This document shows positions 1-7,687 of a stretch of 64,000 nucleotides of DNA, piece by piece. The stretch lies in NCBI GenBank assembly GCA_964649085.1, contig CAZYPN010000029.1, positions 1 through 64,000 on the forward strand. Reading direction: 5' to 3'. Made by a program: the position numbers and the translations under genes. Position 1 is the stretch's first letter, and each line of letters opens with the position of its first letter. The DNA is from JADMJV01 sp964649085. GTDB taxonomy: Bacteria; Vulcanimicrobiota; Xenobia; Xenobiales; JADMJV01. Under the pieces are notes generated by a model. It had not been told where the DNA came from. It saw only the letters and a program-made list of their open reading frames with translations, and ran no database searches.

Positions 1-7
1 CTGACAC

Positions 8-997
8 TTACGAGAGTCCGGTGATTTTCGTCTGGCAGGTGGTTGACAAGCGCATGTAGATCCAGTTGTCGCCAAACAGATTGCGGTCTTTGACGATGAG
101 CACAACGGTGAGGAAGTCGCGATACTGGAGCTGGTTGGCCGCCTGCATCACCGCCTCGGGCGGGGCTGGTCGTAAGGCCTGCAACAGATTGCGCATCGGC
201 ATGGTGGAAATATAGAAGGGGGCCTCCGTGATTCGCTCTCCTGAGACGACCCGGGTGACCCCACGCTCGTCCCAGTGGATTTCCTGGGCAGGTGAACCCA
301 TAAGAACCTCGCCACCTGCCTGCTGAACCCTTTGGGCGCATGCTTCCCACATCTGTCCGGGGCCGAGCCGAGGGTAGCGAAAGGTGTCGATCAGGGTTTT
401 GATCGTCTGCGAGCCTCCTGGATTCCAACCCAACGCAGACAAGGCGGCCGTGACCAGGCTGAGCCCTTTGATGCGCTGGGCGGCCCAGTCGGCGCTGATC
501 TGGTCGCAGGGAATGCCCCAGACTTTTTCGGTGTAGGTCTTGAAAAAAATCGAGTACAGTCGGTGGCCGAACTGGTTGGTAACCCAGTCTTCGAACGATA
601 CCACCGGTTGCCGGGGGCGGAGGCGAGCCTGGAGGTAGGAAACGACACAGCGGGCCGCTTCCAGCAGGCCGAGATTGCCAAGGGCGTTAAGCGCTTTCAG
701 AGGGTAATCGTAGAACCTGCCCCGGTAGTAGATGCGACTGCTGCGCGGCACTTCGATCATTTCAGGGCCCAGCAGTTCGGTCCACAGGGCTTCGATCTCG
801 GAGTTCTTAGAAAAAAAGCGATGTCCGCCGATGTCAAATCGATAGCCGCGATACTCGGCGGTTTGCGATAGTCCGCCGACGCGCACCGGGCTGGCCTCCA
901 ATACACGGGGGAGCCCGCCCAAACGCACCACCTCCAGGGCAGCACTCAGCCCGGCCGGGCCGGCGCCGATAATGCAAACTTCAGTCGGACTTTTCAA
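8..997 (-). CDS. FAD-dependent amine-oxidase-like oxidoreductase, truncated C-terminus
   Basis: The N-terminus carries a Rossmann dinucleotide-binding motif (IIGAGPAGLS, about residues 9-18), followed by GGHRFF and KVWGIP segments typical of the UDP-galactopyranose-mutase/protoporphyrinogen-oxidase-like FAD proteins often found near polysaccharide genes. I chose the TTG at 997 because it overlaps the upstream yggX stop by only 17 bases; an ATG at 1084 would add 29 low-complexity residues inside yggX. The family is usually about 450-520 residues, but this frame stops at about 329. Family similarity ends at DNWIY (near base 52) and is followed by about 15 unrelated residues, so the gene looks broken by an insertion, rearrangement or assembly edge. 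The function is probably lost if the sequence is right. Confidence 0.72.
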   Translation of the reverse strand: MKSPTEVCIIGAGPAGLSAALEVVRLGGLPRVLEASPVRVGGLSQTAEYRGYRFDIGGHRFFSKNSEIEALWTELLGPEMIEVPRSSRIYYRGRFYDYPLKALNALGNLGLLEAARCVVSYLQARLRPRQPVVSFEDWVTNQFGHRLYSIFFKTYTEKVWGIPCDQISADWAAQRIKGLSLVTAALSALGWNPGGSQTIKTLIDTFRYPRLGPGQMWEACAQRVQQAGGEVLMGSPAQEIHWDERGVTRVVSGERITEAPFYISTMPMRNLLQALRPAPPEAVMQAANQLQYRDFLTVVLIVKDRNLFGDNWIYMRLSTTCQTKITGLS

Positions 998-1262
998 CGG
1001 GAACGTATCCTGATGGGGGCCTGGCCGAATCTTCGAAGAGGAACTGCTCGATCTGATCAAAGAAGATCCGATTGGTGCTTTCATCCATCAAGTCCAGACG
1101 ATATTCGTTGGTCACCATGATGAAGTGTTCCTCAAAAAGCTTCCAGGCCTCGGCAGAGACCTGTTCAAAGACCTTCTTCCCGAGCGGCCCCGGAATGGGG
1201 GGGGACTCCAGGGCGGGAAGCTCTTTCTTGAGTTTGACGCAATGGACGGTTCTCTGGCTCAA
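981..1262 (-). CDS. yggX: YggX-type Fe(II)-trafficking / oxidative damage protection protein
   Basis: This 93-residue protein matches the small YggX family in length and layout: a conserved Cys8 in the HCVK segment, a PGPLGKKVFEQVS segment, an MVTNEYRLDLMD segment and a final QIEQFLFED. YggX proteins in enterobacteria limit oxidative damage to iron-sulfur clusters and are thought to handle labile Fe(II) in the cytoplasm. The start is a TTG at 1262, the only start that places the family N-terminus correctly. It overlaps the start region of the downstream FAD oxidoreductase, so the two are probably co-transcribed. Finding YggX outside proteobacteria is less usual but the match is good. Confidence 0.85.
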   Translation of the reverse strand: MSQRTVHCVKLKKELPALESPPIPGPLGKKVFEQVSAEAWKLFEEHFIMVTNEYRLDLMDESTNRIFFDQIEQFLFEDSARPPSGYVPVEKSD

Positions 1263-1301
1263 AGCACACCTCGCGGAGAGATTGGAAAAGTCCCTTCGGA
1301 C

Positions 1302-1871
1302 TTACTGGTGAGGTTCCTGGCGGGGGCGAGGCCTTTCCACGCCGTAGTGTCGTAGCACCCACCACTCGCGCAGTCGCCTCAGCACCAGGCCCGTGCTCCA
1401 ATGGTCCGGTCCGGTTGGGGTAACCATCACCGTGTAGAGACCCATACGGTTGCCCCCTACGATGTCGGAATACATCTGGTCGCCCACAATGGCCGTGTTG
1501 CGAGGCGTGGAGCGCATGCGCTCCAGGGCCCAGTAGAAGCCCACGGGATGCGGTTTGCGCGACCAGAAGTCGGCGGCGAAGAGATCGGGGATCCCCAACT
1601 GCGCGCCGATGCGTTCGAGACGCAAATGGCGCTCGCTGCCGAACATGGCATTGGAAAGCAGACAGGCGCGTTGAATCCAGCCCTGTTGACGGGCCAGGCG
1701 CAGTTTTTCGATGACGGCCTCGGGCACTCTCTGTGAGAACTGGGGAAGCAACGTGTTGTCCACATCGAAGATGAAGTGCTGGATTCCCAGTTCCGCCAGG
1801 CGGTCGAAGGGGACCTCTAGAACGGTAGGAACCACCAAGTCTGGGAGGCGTGGGTCCAACCCCAGGCGCAC
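1302..1871 (-). CDS. YqeG family HAD-IIIA phosphatase
   Basis: This is a HAD phosphatase of about 189 residues. Visible motifs are motif I FDVDNTLLP (nucleophile and acid aspartates), motif II at LLSNAMFG, the lysine of motif III at SRKPHP, and motif IV VGDQMYSDIVGGNRMG. The layout matches YqeG, a putative phosphatidylglycerophosphate phosphatase or ribosome-associated phosphatase in Firmicutes and cyanobacteria. The open frame extends further upstream into rplT, but coding sense begins at the GTG at 1871, downstream of the rplT terminator. An independent promoter or read-through must therefore drive it. The start is inferred. Confidence 0.85.
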   Translation of the reverse strand: MRLGLDPRLPDLVVPTVLEVPFDRLAELGIQHFIFDVDNTLLPQFSQRVPEAVIEKLRLARQQGWIQRACLLSNAMFGSERHLRLERIGAQLGIPDLFAADFWSRKPHPVGFYWALERMRSTPRNTAIVGDQMYSDIVGGNRMGLYTVMVTPTGPDHWSTGLVLRRLREWWVLRHYGVERPRPRQEPHQ

Positions 1872-1892
1872 CTGTTGACGGGGCTCTGAAAA

Positions 1893-1916
1893 GAAAAACC
1901 GCCCCGAAAGGCGGTC
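1893..1916 (-). terminator. Intrinsic terminator after rplT
   Basis: Read on the minus strand, a 6-bp stem ACCGCC/GGCGGT with a 6-base loop is followed directly by a run of five T. It lies 30-50 bases after the rplT stop and before the YqeG start, so it should end the infC-rpmI-rplT transcript. Confidence 0.75.
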
Positions 1917-1945
1917 GTTCCGATCCCGATCAGGGGAACTCAAGC

Positions 1946-2305
1946 TCAAGCCTGCAGCCCTCGCTTGGCGGTGTCGGCGAACTGCGCAAAGGTGGCCGCA
2001 TCGGAGAGCGCAAGATCGGAGAGAATCTTGCGATTGACTTCCACACCGGCAGCCTTCAGGCCAGCGATAAATCGGCTGTAGGACAGGCCGTTCTCGCGGG
2101 CTCCTGCGTTGATGCGGGCGATCCACAGGCTGCGGATCTCACGCTTCTTGGTGCGACGATCGCGGTAGGCATAGGCCATGGAGTGGAGCAGGGCTTCGGT
2201 GGCGCAATTGACGCGACGTCCCCGAGCTCCGGAAAACCCCTTGACCGCCTTCATCAGCTTCCGGCGTTTCTTGATGGCAATATTGGCGCGCTTGACTCTG
2301 GGCAT
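1946..2305 (-). CDS. rplT: 50S ribosomal protein L20
   Basis: This 119-residue basic protein starts MPRVKRANIAIKKRRK and carries the AKGFSGARGRR-like and YAYRDRRTKKREIRSLWI segments that are invariant in bL20. L20 binds 23S rRNA early in 50S assembly, and in several bacteria it also represses its own operon. It is the last gene of infC-rpmI-rplT, 22 bases after rpmI, and is followed by an intrinsic terminator. The length is normal for the family. Confidence 0.98.
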   Translation of the reverse strand: MPRVKRANIAIKKRRKLMKAVKGFSGARGRRVNCATEALLHSMAYAYRDRRTKKREIRSLWIARINAGARENGLSYSRFIAGLKAAGVEVNRKILSDLALSDAATFAQFADTAKRGLQA

Positions 2306-2327
2306 AGTTGTATTCCTCCTTCAGTCC

Positions 2328-2534
2328 CTAGAAAGCGTAGGGAGCCAAAAGTCTCAAACGTTTGGCGTCGGAAGGATGAACCAAAACCACCTTCCTGAAC
2401 TTGCGAACGCGCTTGGGAGACTTCTTTTCGCGAATGTGACTGCAACCAGAGAACTGGCGCATTCTTTTGATCTGGCCACTGCCAGTGACTCGCAGCCGCT
2501 TTGCCACGGCCTTTTTGGTGCGAATTTTAGGCAT
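2328..2534 (-). CDS. rpmI: 50S ribosomal protein L35
   Basis: This 68-residue basic protein starts MPKIRTKKAVAKRLRVT and contains the typical GSGQIKRMR segment, matching bL35 in length and composition. It sits between infC (18 bases upstream) and rplT, the usual order. It is a structural protein of the large ribosomal subunit. Confidence 0.97.
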   Translation of the reverse strand: MPKIRTKKAVAKRLRVTGSGQIKRMRQFSGCSHIREKKSPKRVRKFRKVVLVHPSDAKRLRLLAPYAF

Positions 2535-2552
2535 CAGGCACTCCTTTCACTT

Positions 2553-3161
2553 TTAGCCTTGCTCAGGCTTGTTCGGGGGTGGGGTTGCTGCGGGTCCCGG
2601 CGTCGGGGCCGCAAAACTGCCCACCCCGGCACTGGAGCTTCCGCTCTTCGGGGCCAGCACCATAATCATGTTGCGGCCCTCCAGTCGGGGGCGGTTTTCG
2701 ATGATGGCCAGCTCGGCCGAGTCGTTGAAGACCCGTTCAAGCAGCTTGAGCGCGATGTTGGCGTGCACCACTTCGCGGCCCCGGAACATCATCGTAACCT
2801 TGACCTTGTCACCCTCGCTCAAAAGCCGCTGGACCATCTTGCTTTTCACTTGATAGTCGTGCTCGTCGATCTTGGGCCGAAGTTTGACCTCCCGGATCTC
2901 CTGAACCTTCTTGCGCGTGGCAACCGCTTTAGCTGCCTCACGGCTTTTCTTGGCCGCTTCATACTTCCACTTGCCATAGTCCATCAGGCGGCAGACAGGT
3001 GGTTTGGTTTGGGGCGACACCTCGACGAGGTCCAGGTCGCGTTCCTGGGCGAGACGCATAGCGTCCCGTGGGTCCATGATACCGAGCTGTTCCCCCTTCT
3101 CGTCGATCACACGGATTTCCCGGGCTCGGATCTGCTGGTTTACGCGTAAATCCTTGGAAAT
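2553..3161 (-). CDS. infC: Translation initiation factor IF-3, ATT start codon
   Basis: The protein has the IF-3 N-domain (NQQIRAREIRVID, then the LVEVSPQTKPPVCRLMDYGKWKYE signature) and the C-domain (KVKVTMMFRGREVVH and GRNMIMVLAP). IF-3 prevents subunit joining and checks start-codon choice. I place the start at an ATT at 3161, not at the in-frame GTG at 3110: the GTG would remove the conserved first strand, while the ATT has an AGGAG at 3170-3174 with 8-base spacing. Rare AUU/AUC/AUA starts in infC are the known basis of IF-3 autoregulation. The predicted length is 202 residues, with a Pro/Ala/Gly-rich tail of about 30 residues beyond the usual C-terminus. Confidence 0.96.
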   Translation of the reverse strand: MSKDLRVNQQIRAREIRVIDEKGEQLGIMDPRDAMRLAQERDLDLVEVSPQTKPPVCRLMDYGKWKYEAAKKSREAAKAVATRKKVQEIREVKLRPKIDEHDYQVKSKMVQRLLSEGDKVKVTMMFRGREVVHANIALKLLERVFNDSAELAIIENRPRLEGRNMIMVLAPKSGSSSAGVGSFAAPTPGPAATPPPNKPEQG

Positions 3162-3194
3162 AGGTCAACTCCTCTATTTCTGGACAAAGACAGA

Positions 3195-3241
3195 AAGAGC
3201 CTACCGGCTCTCACTTCGCCGCATCAATCTGAGAGATTGAT
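3195..3241 (-). promoter_or_regulatory. Structured infC leader, possible attenuator
   Basis: Read on the minus strand, the leader can form hairpin 1 (ATCAATCT/AGATTGAT around a CTC loop, 3223-3241) and hairpin 2 (a GAGAGCC and GGCTCTT stem, 3195-3212, followed by a T-rich stretch). The CTCTCA inside hairpin 1 is complementary to the TGAGAG at the 5' side of hairpin 2. This gives a mutually exclusive antiterminator-like pairing. infC-rpmI-rplT leaders are known to be controlled by L20 or attenuation in other bacteria; which ligand acts here is not visible. Confidence 0.5.
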
Positions 3242-3327
3242 GACTTTCGCGCAGCAACCACTACGAACTCGAGCGTTGTAGGGTGAGAAGGTAATCCTTC
3301 TGCTTTGGCCTGTTTTATGAGGGCTGT

Positions 3328-3356
3328 AGTATAGACGCTTTCCCCTGGGCCGTCAA
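3328..3356 (-). promoter_or_regulatory. Sigma70-type promoter for infC-rpmI-rplT
   Basis: Read on the minus strand, a TTGACG -35 box and a TATACT -10 box are separated by exactly 17 bases, about 165 bases upstream of the infC start. This is close to consensus and sits just downstream of the NarL-type regulator stop. The distance leaves a leader long enough for the hairpins described. Confidence 0.8.
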
Positions 3357-3366
3357 TCACCTGGTT

Positions 3367-3996
3367 TCAATGCAGCAACTGCAGACGTCGGGCTGCCTCC
3401 AGGGCCTGCACCTGGTTCTTACAGTTGAGGCGGCGAAAGATTTCACTGCGATACTTTTCCACGGTTTTGGGAGACAGGCACAGTTCGTCTGCGATTTCGC
3501 GCGTTGTAAGGCCGCGAGACATGCGCTGCAAAATGAGGGTTTGCCGGCTTGAAAGTGGATTGGCCCCCTGGTTGGACTTGTTGCTGACGGCCTGGGCCAG
3601 CGCGGCTGCAACCGTGGGGGAAAAATGAGTTCGCCCCTGAGCCACCGCTCGAATGGCCAGAGCCAGTTCCTCCGAGGTCGCTGATTTGGGTACATAACCG
3701 CGCACACCGGCTTCGATAAGTTGCTGAACCTCCCGCGGTTCCACACGGTAGGTGAGCACCAGGATCCCCTGGTCGGGATTGCGCTCCAGAAGCCGCAGAC
3801 TCAACTCGGTGCCGCTTTCTCCAGGAAGGTCGAGATCGGTAACCACGACATGAGGTCGGTGCTTGAGCACCACCTCCCAGGCAACGTCAGCCCGTTCGGC
3901 TTCACCGACCACGCTGATGTCGCCGCTTGAAGCCAGAACCCGGGCCAGCGCGCTGCGCACCATGTCGTGGTCGTCCACCAGGGCCACGCTGATCAC
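3367..3996 (-). CDS. NarL/LuxR family response regulator
   Basis: This is a two-domain DNA-binding response regulator of about 209 residues. The receiver domain has the acidic pair in VDDHDMVR, the phospho-acceptor Asp54 (VVTDLDLPGESG), the switch Thr in LTYR and Lys104 in YVPKSAT. The LuxR-type HTH (LSSRQTLILQRMSRGLTTREIADELCL, then SPKTVEKYRSEIFRRL) occupies about residues 147-200. The start is a GTG at 3996 with a GGTGGAGGG ribosome site a few bases upstream; a longer ATG start would add unrelated residues. No kinase gene is adjacent, so the partner is elsewhere. The gene is divergent from the small secreted protein at 4091. Confidence 0.9.
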   Translation of the reverse strand: MISVALVDDHDMVRSALARVLASSGDISVVGEAERADVAWEVVLKHRPHVVVTDLDLPGESGTELSLRLLERNPDQGILVLTYRVEPREVQQLIEAGVRGYVPKSATSEELALAIRAVAQGRTHFSPTVAAALAQAVSNKSNQGANPLSSRQTLILQRMSRGLTTREIADELCLSPKTVEKYRSEIFRRLNCKNQVQALEAARRLQLLH

Positions 3997-4090
3997 TACA
4001 TTCCCTCCACCTGGTACAGAAGTTCGGGAGGCTTCAAGGAACTCCCTCTGCCCAGGATTTGACGGGTCCGGTGGCAAAGGGCCAGCCGCG

Positions 4091-4423
4091 ATGAGGCAAT
4101 GGATCCTGGCCCTGGCGTTCGTCGGTCAATTGGGGGCCGAACCCCAGCTTGAGCCCGTTGGGCGTTGGAAGATTTTCCACAGTGATGGCAAGCCCATCTG
4201 GGTAGAAGTCAAAGCGGATGGCAGTTGCCGCAGCGACTGGGCTCAGGGTGAGAAAGGCCGTTGGAAATTGGAAAAAGGCCGGCTGTTGCTCGACTGGAGT
4301 GACGGCTGGCGCGACCTCATTGTGGTGGAAGGTCAGCAGTTTCGAAAAATCGGCTATGCTCCCGGAGTGCCCCTGGAGGGCAAGCCCAGCAACCGCACCG
4401 CTGCTTACAAAATCCAGAAGTAA
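4091..4423 (+). CDS. Small secreted protein, unknown function
   Basis: This 110-residue protein has a short signal-peptide-like start (MRQWILALAFVGQLGAEP), then a Trp-rich beta-type region with repeated WKIF, WVEV, GRWKLEKGRLLLDW and WRDLIVVEGQ segments. This suggests a compact extracytoplasmic beta fold, possibly lipocalin/DUF-like. I recognise no family. The ATG at 4091 is supported by the hydrophobic leader. The 3' end overlaps the convergent GspF-N-like gene by 19 bases. Confidence 0.6.
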   Translation: MRQWILALAFVGQLGAEPQLEPVGRWKIFHSDGKPIWVEVKADGSCRSDWAQGEKGRWKLEKGRLLLDWSDGWRDLIVVEGQQFRKIGYAPGVPLEGKPSNRTAAYKIQK

Positions 4424-4626
4424 GCCGCGGCAGCCAGGGCCGCCAGCAGGAAAAGCAAAACCGGGAAGCCCATGTTTCCCGTTTGCCCGCCTTTGACGCG
4501 CAATTCGATCACCGTCAGGTTCTGCTCCATCAATTGCCTGGTTGCGTCGCGGAGATTGTGGGCCTCGATAGTGCCGTCTCGGAGCTGGCCCTGGGCATCT
4601 CTGGAGCGATAGATGAATTCCGGCAT
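4405..4626 (-). CDS. Orphan GspF/PilC N-terminal-like mini membrane protein
   Basis: This 73-residue protein begins MPEFIYRSRDAQGQLRDGTI and continues with AHNLRDATRQLMEQNLTVIEL, closely resembling the extreme N-terminus of type II secretion/type IV pilus platform proteins (GspF/PilC). Instead of the large T2SSF domains, it ends in a single hydrophobic helix of about 20 residues (FPVLLFLLAALAAAAYFWIL). The ATG at 4626 follows a GGGGAGGG ribosome site. It could be a standalone regulator or docking protein, or a relic of a platform gene. Confidence 0.65.
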   Translation of the reverse strand: MPEFIYRSRDAQGQLRDGTIEAHNLRDATRQLMEQNLTVIELRVKGGQTGNMGFPVLLFLLAALAAAAYFWIL

Positions 4627-4735
4627 AAGTAAACCCTCCCCCGCCACTATAGCCCTGGGGTTTTCATCGGTGCGAGGGCAAAATCCACTTCGCTTTGGAA
4701 CGAGGGACCCGCGAGTCCAAAGGGAACTTCTCCCC

Positions 4736-5233
4736 ATGGCCAAATTGCTTTGCCCTGCTTGCAAGAAACTTCCGCTAGAATCAACCTCTGATTCCCAGAC
4801 CGGTTTAGAAGTCGATAGCTGTTCCGAGTGTCTGGGAATTTGGTTCGATGCCGGTGAACTTCAACAGTTCTATCAGAGCAAGGAGTTGGTTCAGCGATTT
4901 ACCCCCGTGGGTGGTGATTCGTTGCATCACACTTACGAGATTTCTACCAGCGCCCGCCGTTGTCCGCGTTGCCGCAAAGCCATGGAACGACCTCTGGTGG
5001 GTGGGATTTCGGTGGATGTCTGTCGGGATTGTCGCGGCATCTGGTTCGATCAGGGCGAGCTTCAAAAGGTCACTCAGATTTACAAGAATCGCGGCTTGAA
5101 GGGTGACGAACTGGTTACCGATCAGGTGCGCAAGGGCGTCTCTGGAAAGTCCAGGGATGCCAGTCCGGTCGAGGGTGCCTTCAGCGTGGTGTCCTGGTTT
5201 TTTAACAGCTTTCTGTCGACGCGAATTCGCTAA
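4736..5233 (+). CDS. Double zinc-ribbon (zf-TFIIB-like) protein
   Basis: This is a cytoplasmic protein of about 165 residues. It has two CxxC...CxxC ribbons: CPACKK with CSECLGIWFDAGELQQ, and CPRCRK with CRDCRGIWFDQGELQK. The repeated C-x2-C-x-G-I-W-F-D-x-GEL pattern is the signature of the bacterial zf-TFIIB family, whose biochemical role is poorly known. The two ribbons are internal duplicates. The C-terminal third is basic and unstructured. The ATG at 4736 starts the first ribbon; the ribosome site (AGGGAAC) is weak. Confidence 0.8.
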   Translation: MAKLLCPACKKLPLESTSDSQTGLEVDSCSECLGIWFDAGELQQFYQSKELVQRFTPVGGDSLHHTYEISTSARRCPRCRKAMERPLVGGISVDVCRDCRGIWFDQGELQKVTQIYKNRGLKGDELVTDQVRKGVSGKSRDASPVEGAFSVVSWFFNSFLSTRIR

Positions 5234-5298
5234 CAATCCGGTGCCAGTTCGAGCCAGGATTTAGCTCGGTTTTCATCGCTCTTGGCTAGACTGAGGAC

Positions 5299-5976
5299 AT
5301 GTTCACAGCTATTGGAATCGCCTCTCCCCTGAACTACTCGTCGGCCGAGCCTTCGTTTCCGCCGCCACAGCTCTCCGGTCTGGCTTTGCAGCGGCTGCAA
5401 GCCGCCCAGTGTACAGCCTGTGCTGCTCCCAACCTGTTGTCGGCGCAGTTGAAGATGCAATCCATGTTGCTCGATGCCATGGGCCTGCTGCTGGGCCTGA
5501 TGGGCAATGCCGGCTCGCCGGCCCCCCTTGCTGCCGTGGGTTCCCTGCCCGGCAGCGCCACCTCCGTTAAGGCCGGCGGCCCCAAGGTGCAAAAGCTTAT
5601 CGATGCTGCCCTGTCCAAACAAGGAACACCTTATGTCTTTGGGGCTGCCGGGCCAGACAAGTTCGACTGTTCGGGCCTGGTCAGTTGGGCATTGAAGCAG
5701 GCCGGCTCCAATGTGCCTCGACTGACCGCCGAAGGTTTTCGCAAGCACTATGCCGGAGCTTCTGTGAGTCGCAACGAACTGCAGCCGGGAGATCTGGTAT
5801 TTTTTTGGTCGCCCAATGATCGGGGCATTCCTCGCGGCCAGGCGACTCACGTGGAGATTTATCTCGGTAATGGACAGACGATGGGAACCGACAGCGCCAA
5901 GGAGGGAGCCCGAGTGGAGCCGATCAACTGGGACACTTTCATCGGGGGCGCCCGTCCTCCTGAACTGGCCGGATAG
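5299..5976 (+). CDS. NlpC/P60 family peptidoglycan endopeptidase
   Basis: The C-terminal half (about residues 95-220) is an NlpC/P60 domain. It has the catalytic Cys124 in FDCSGLVSW and His184 in ATHVEIYLG, preceded by the ELQPGDLVFF segment common to the family. Such enzymes cleave stem peptides of the cell wall. The N-terminal 95 residues are Ala/Leu/Pro-rich with no clear Sec signal, so export could use another route, or the protein could act as a cytoplasmic or co-secreted effector. Alternative C40 activities such as amidase cannot be excluded. Confidence 0.85.
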   Translation: MFTAIGIASPLNYSSAEPSFPPPQLSGLALQRLQAAQCTACAAPNLLSAQLKMQSMLLDAMGLLLGLMGNAGSPAPLAAVGSLPGSATSVKAGGPKVQKLIDAALSKQGTPYVFGAAGPDKFDCSGLVSWALKQAGSNVPRLTAEGFRKHYAGASVSRNELQPGDLVFFWSPNDRGIPRGQATHVEIYLGNGQTMGTDSAKEGARVEPINWDTFIGGARPPELAG

Positions 5977-6042
5977 ACCCATTCTCGTAAATATTGTCCG
6001 CACAGCCTGCAATCAAGACAGCACTTTTGAGAATTGGGAGAG

Positions 6043-6996
6043 ATGGCCGTGATCGCCGACTGGCAGCGGTGGGTGCTCGAAAAGGTCCATCCGCGTCAAC
6101 TAAAAGGCGCGGTTCGAATTCAAAGCCTCTGGGGCGGTTATGGGGAACTGCTTCGACTGCAGCTTGAACCCGGGCCCAACCTCGTTTTGAAGTGGGTTCA
6201 GCCCCCGATTCAGGCGGTGGAAAGCACCTCGGATCGTCGCAAGCGTCGTTCTTACCAGGTGGAACAGGCCTGGTATCGAGGCCCGGGCCGGAATTGTCCG
6301 CCACAGAGCCGGATCGCCACTTGCCTTGGGCTGGCTGATGGATGGTTGCTGCTTGAGGATCTCGAGGCCCAGGGTTATCGCCGTTCGCGCGGTCCGGGGC
6401 CCCAGGAAATCGCCGGCGGATTGGATTGGTTGGCCCAGTTTCACGCAGCCTATCTGGGGCAAGCTCCCGCCGAACTGTGGGAGCAAGGAAGCTACTGGCA
6501 CCTTGAAACTCGCCGAGACGAGTGGGCTGCTATGCCCGACGGGCCTTTCAAGCAATTGGCCGAGGCCCTCGACCAGCGGCTGCGTGCCGCAAGCTTTCAA
6601 ACACTGCTGCACGGCGACGCCAAACCGGCCAATTTTCTTTGGGATGAATCGGGCCGTGCGGCGGCGGTCGACTTCCAATACGTCGGGCCCGGCTGCGGTA
6701 TTCGCGATGTCGCCTATTTCCTGGACGGGTGTCTCGATGAATCTGGCTGCCAGCTTCACGCCAGCCACTGGCTTGACCATTATTTTGCCCAACTGTGCCG
6801 GGCCCTTGGAGCTCGGGAACTGGGCCAGTTGGTCGAGCCGCTGGAGCGGGAGTGGCGCCAGCTGTATCCGGTAGCCTGGAGCGACTTTTTCCGCTTCTGG
6901 CAGGGCCGGGGAGGTTGTCCCAGCCCGGGTTCCTACACCCTGGAACAGCTTCAGCAGGCACAGCTGGCTCTGCAGGCCTACCAGCCCGGCGGGTGA
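6043..6996 (+). CDS. Aminoglycoside/choline-kinase-like phosphotransferase
   Basis: This protein of about 317 residues has the APH/EcKinase fold motifs: a lysine-bearing strand (NLVLKW), the Brenner motif LLHGDAKPANFLW (catalytic Asp near 192, Asn near 197) and the metal-binding Asp near 210 in AAVDFQYVGPG. The IRDVAYFLDG segment that follows is typical of ecdysteroid-kinase-like phosphotransferases acting on small hydroxylated substrates. The substrate is unknown. The start is ATG 6043 or GTG 6049; the GTG lies at better spacing (8) from the GGGAG. The end overlaps the convergent Pro-rich gene by 19 bases. Confidence 0.8.
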   Translation: MAVIADWQRWVLEKVHPRQLKGAVRIQSLWGGYGELLRLQLEPGPNLVLKWVQPPIQAVESTSDRRKRRSYQVEQAWYRGPGRNCPPQSRIATCLGLADGWLLLEDLEAQGYRRSRGPGPQEIAGGLDWLAQFHAAYLGQAPAELWEQGSYWHLETRRDEWAAMPDGPFKQLAEALDQRLRAASFQTLLHGDAKPANFLWDESGRAAAVDFQYVGPGCGIRDVAYFLDGCLDESGCQLHASHWLDHYFAQLCRALGARELGQLVEPLEREWRQLYPVAWSDFFRFWQGRGGCPSPGSYTLEQLQQAQLALQAYQPGG

Positions 6997-7595
6997 GGGG
7001 GCGGGCCCGCAGGCGGCGGCCAGGGATGGGGGCCACCGGGTGGCTGTCCTGGGAACTGCCATTCCGGCGGCATCTCAGGTGACATTCCCGGGCTCATCGG
7101 TGGTCCCAGAGGGGGTTCCATTGGAGGTTCCATCCGGGGCGGAGGTCCGGGCATTTTTGGTCTGGCCTGAGGATAGTTGCACTCGGGAAGGGCCAGCGAG
7201 ACTCGGGGCCCCGGGGGCTGGGGCCGCCGGGCCCGGGGATACGGTTGCTGTCGCGGGGGGTGGGTGGGCGGCGGTGGCGGTGGCTGGAGATCGGGTGGAG
7301 GCGGAGTCATGGCTTCTACCGACCTCGCCAGCAACTGGTGAAGGTCGTCGGGTACGTCCACGCCCAGAGCGCAACATTGAGCCAGGGTGCGACTCGATTC
7401 TACCAGAGCCTGGCGGGCTTGATGCCGATGGAGAAGGGTGCGGATCCTCTCCAGTTGGCCTTCCATCGAAGGGTTAGAGCGCTGCGCTGCGACCCCTTCG
7501 ACCATCGGCCGATGGTTTTGCCTTTCGCTCCAGTAGAGTCCAGCGAACTGGAGTGCCAGTGCCCATCCGGTCAGGGTGATCAGTGAATGCTTCAT
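6978..7595 (-). CDS. Proline-rich exported or membrane-anchored protein
   Basis: This 205-residue protein has an N-terminal hydrophobic segment (LITLTGWALALQFAGLYW) that could be an anchor or signal peptide. It is followed by a helical part of about 60 residues (ERIRTLLHRHQARQALVESSRTLAQCC) and then about 110 residues that are more than 40% Pro with Gly and Met (repeats such as PPMEPPLGPPMSPGM). The tail is likely disordered and may span or bind the cell wall. No family is recognised, and plus-strand open frames here are composition shadows. Confidence 0.65.
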   Translation of the reverse strand: MKHSLITLTGWALALQFAGLYWSERQNHRPMVEGVAAQRSNPSMEGQLERIRTLLHRHQARQALVESSRTLAQCCALGVDVPDDLHQLLARSVEAMTPPPPDLQPPPPPPTHPPRQQPYPRARRPQPPGPRVSLALPECNYPQARPKMPGPPPRMEPPMEPPLGPPMSPGMSPEMPPEWQFPGQPPGGPHPWPPPAGPPPHPPGW

Positions 7596-7687
7596 GGGAT
7601 GAGCCTAGTTCATGAATGTGGAGACACAATGGAGGGTTATGCGGCAGGCTCACAGGGTAAGCACCCAGCAGAAGTATCGGAGGAATC

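Noticed and set aside
7040..7477. Plus-strand Gly/Val-rich open frame opposite the Pro-rich gene
   Set aside because: Its composition is the complement of the Pro-rich codons; there is no ribosome site or domain.
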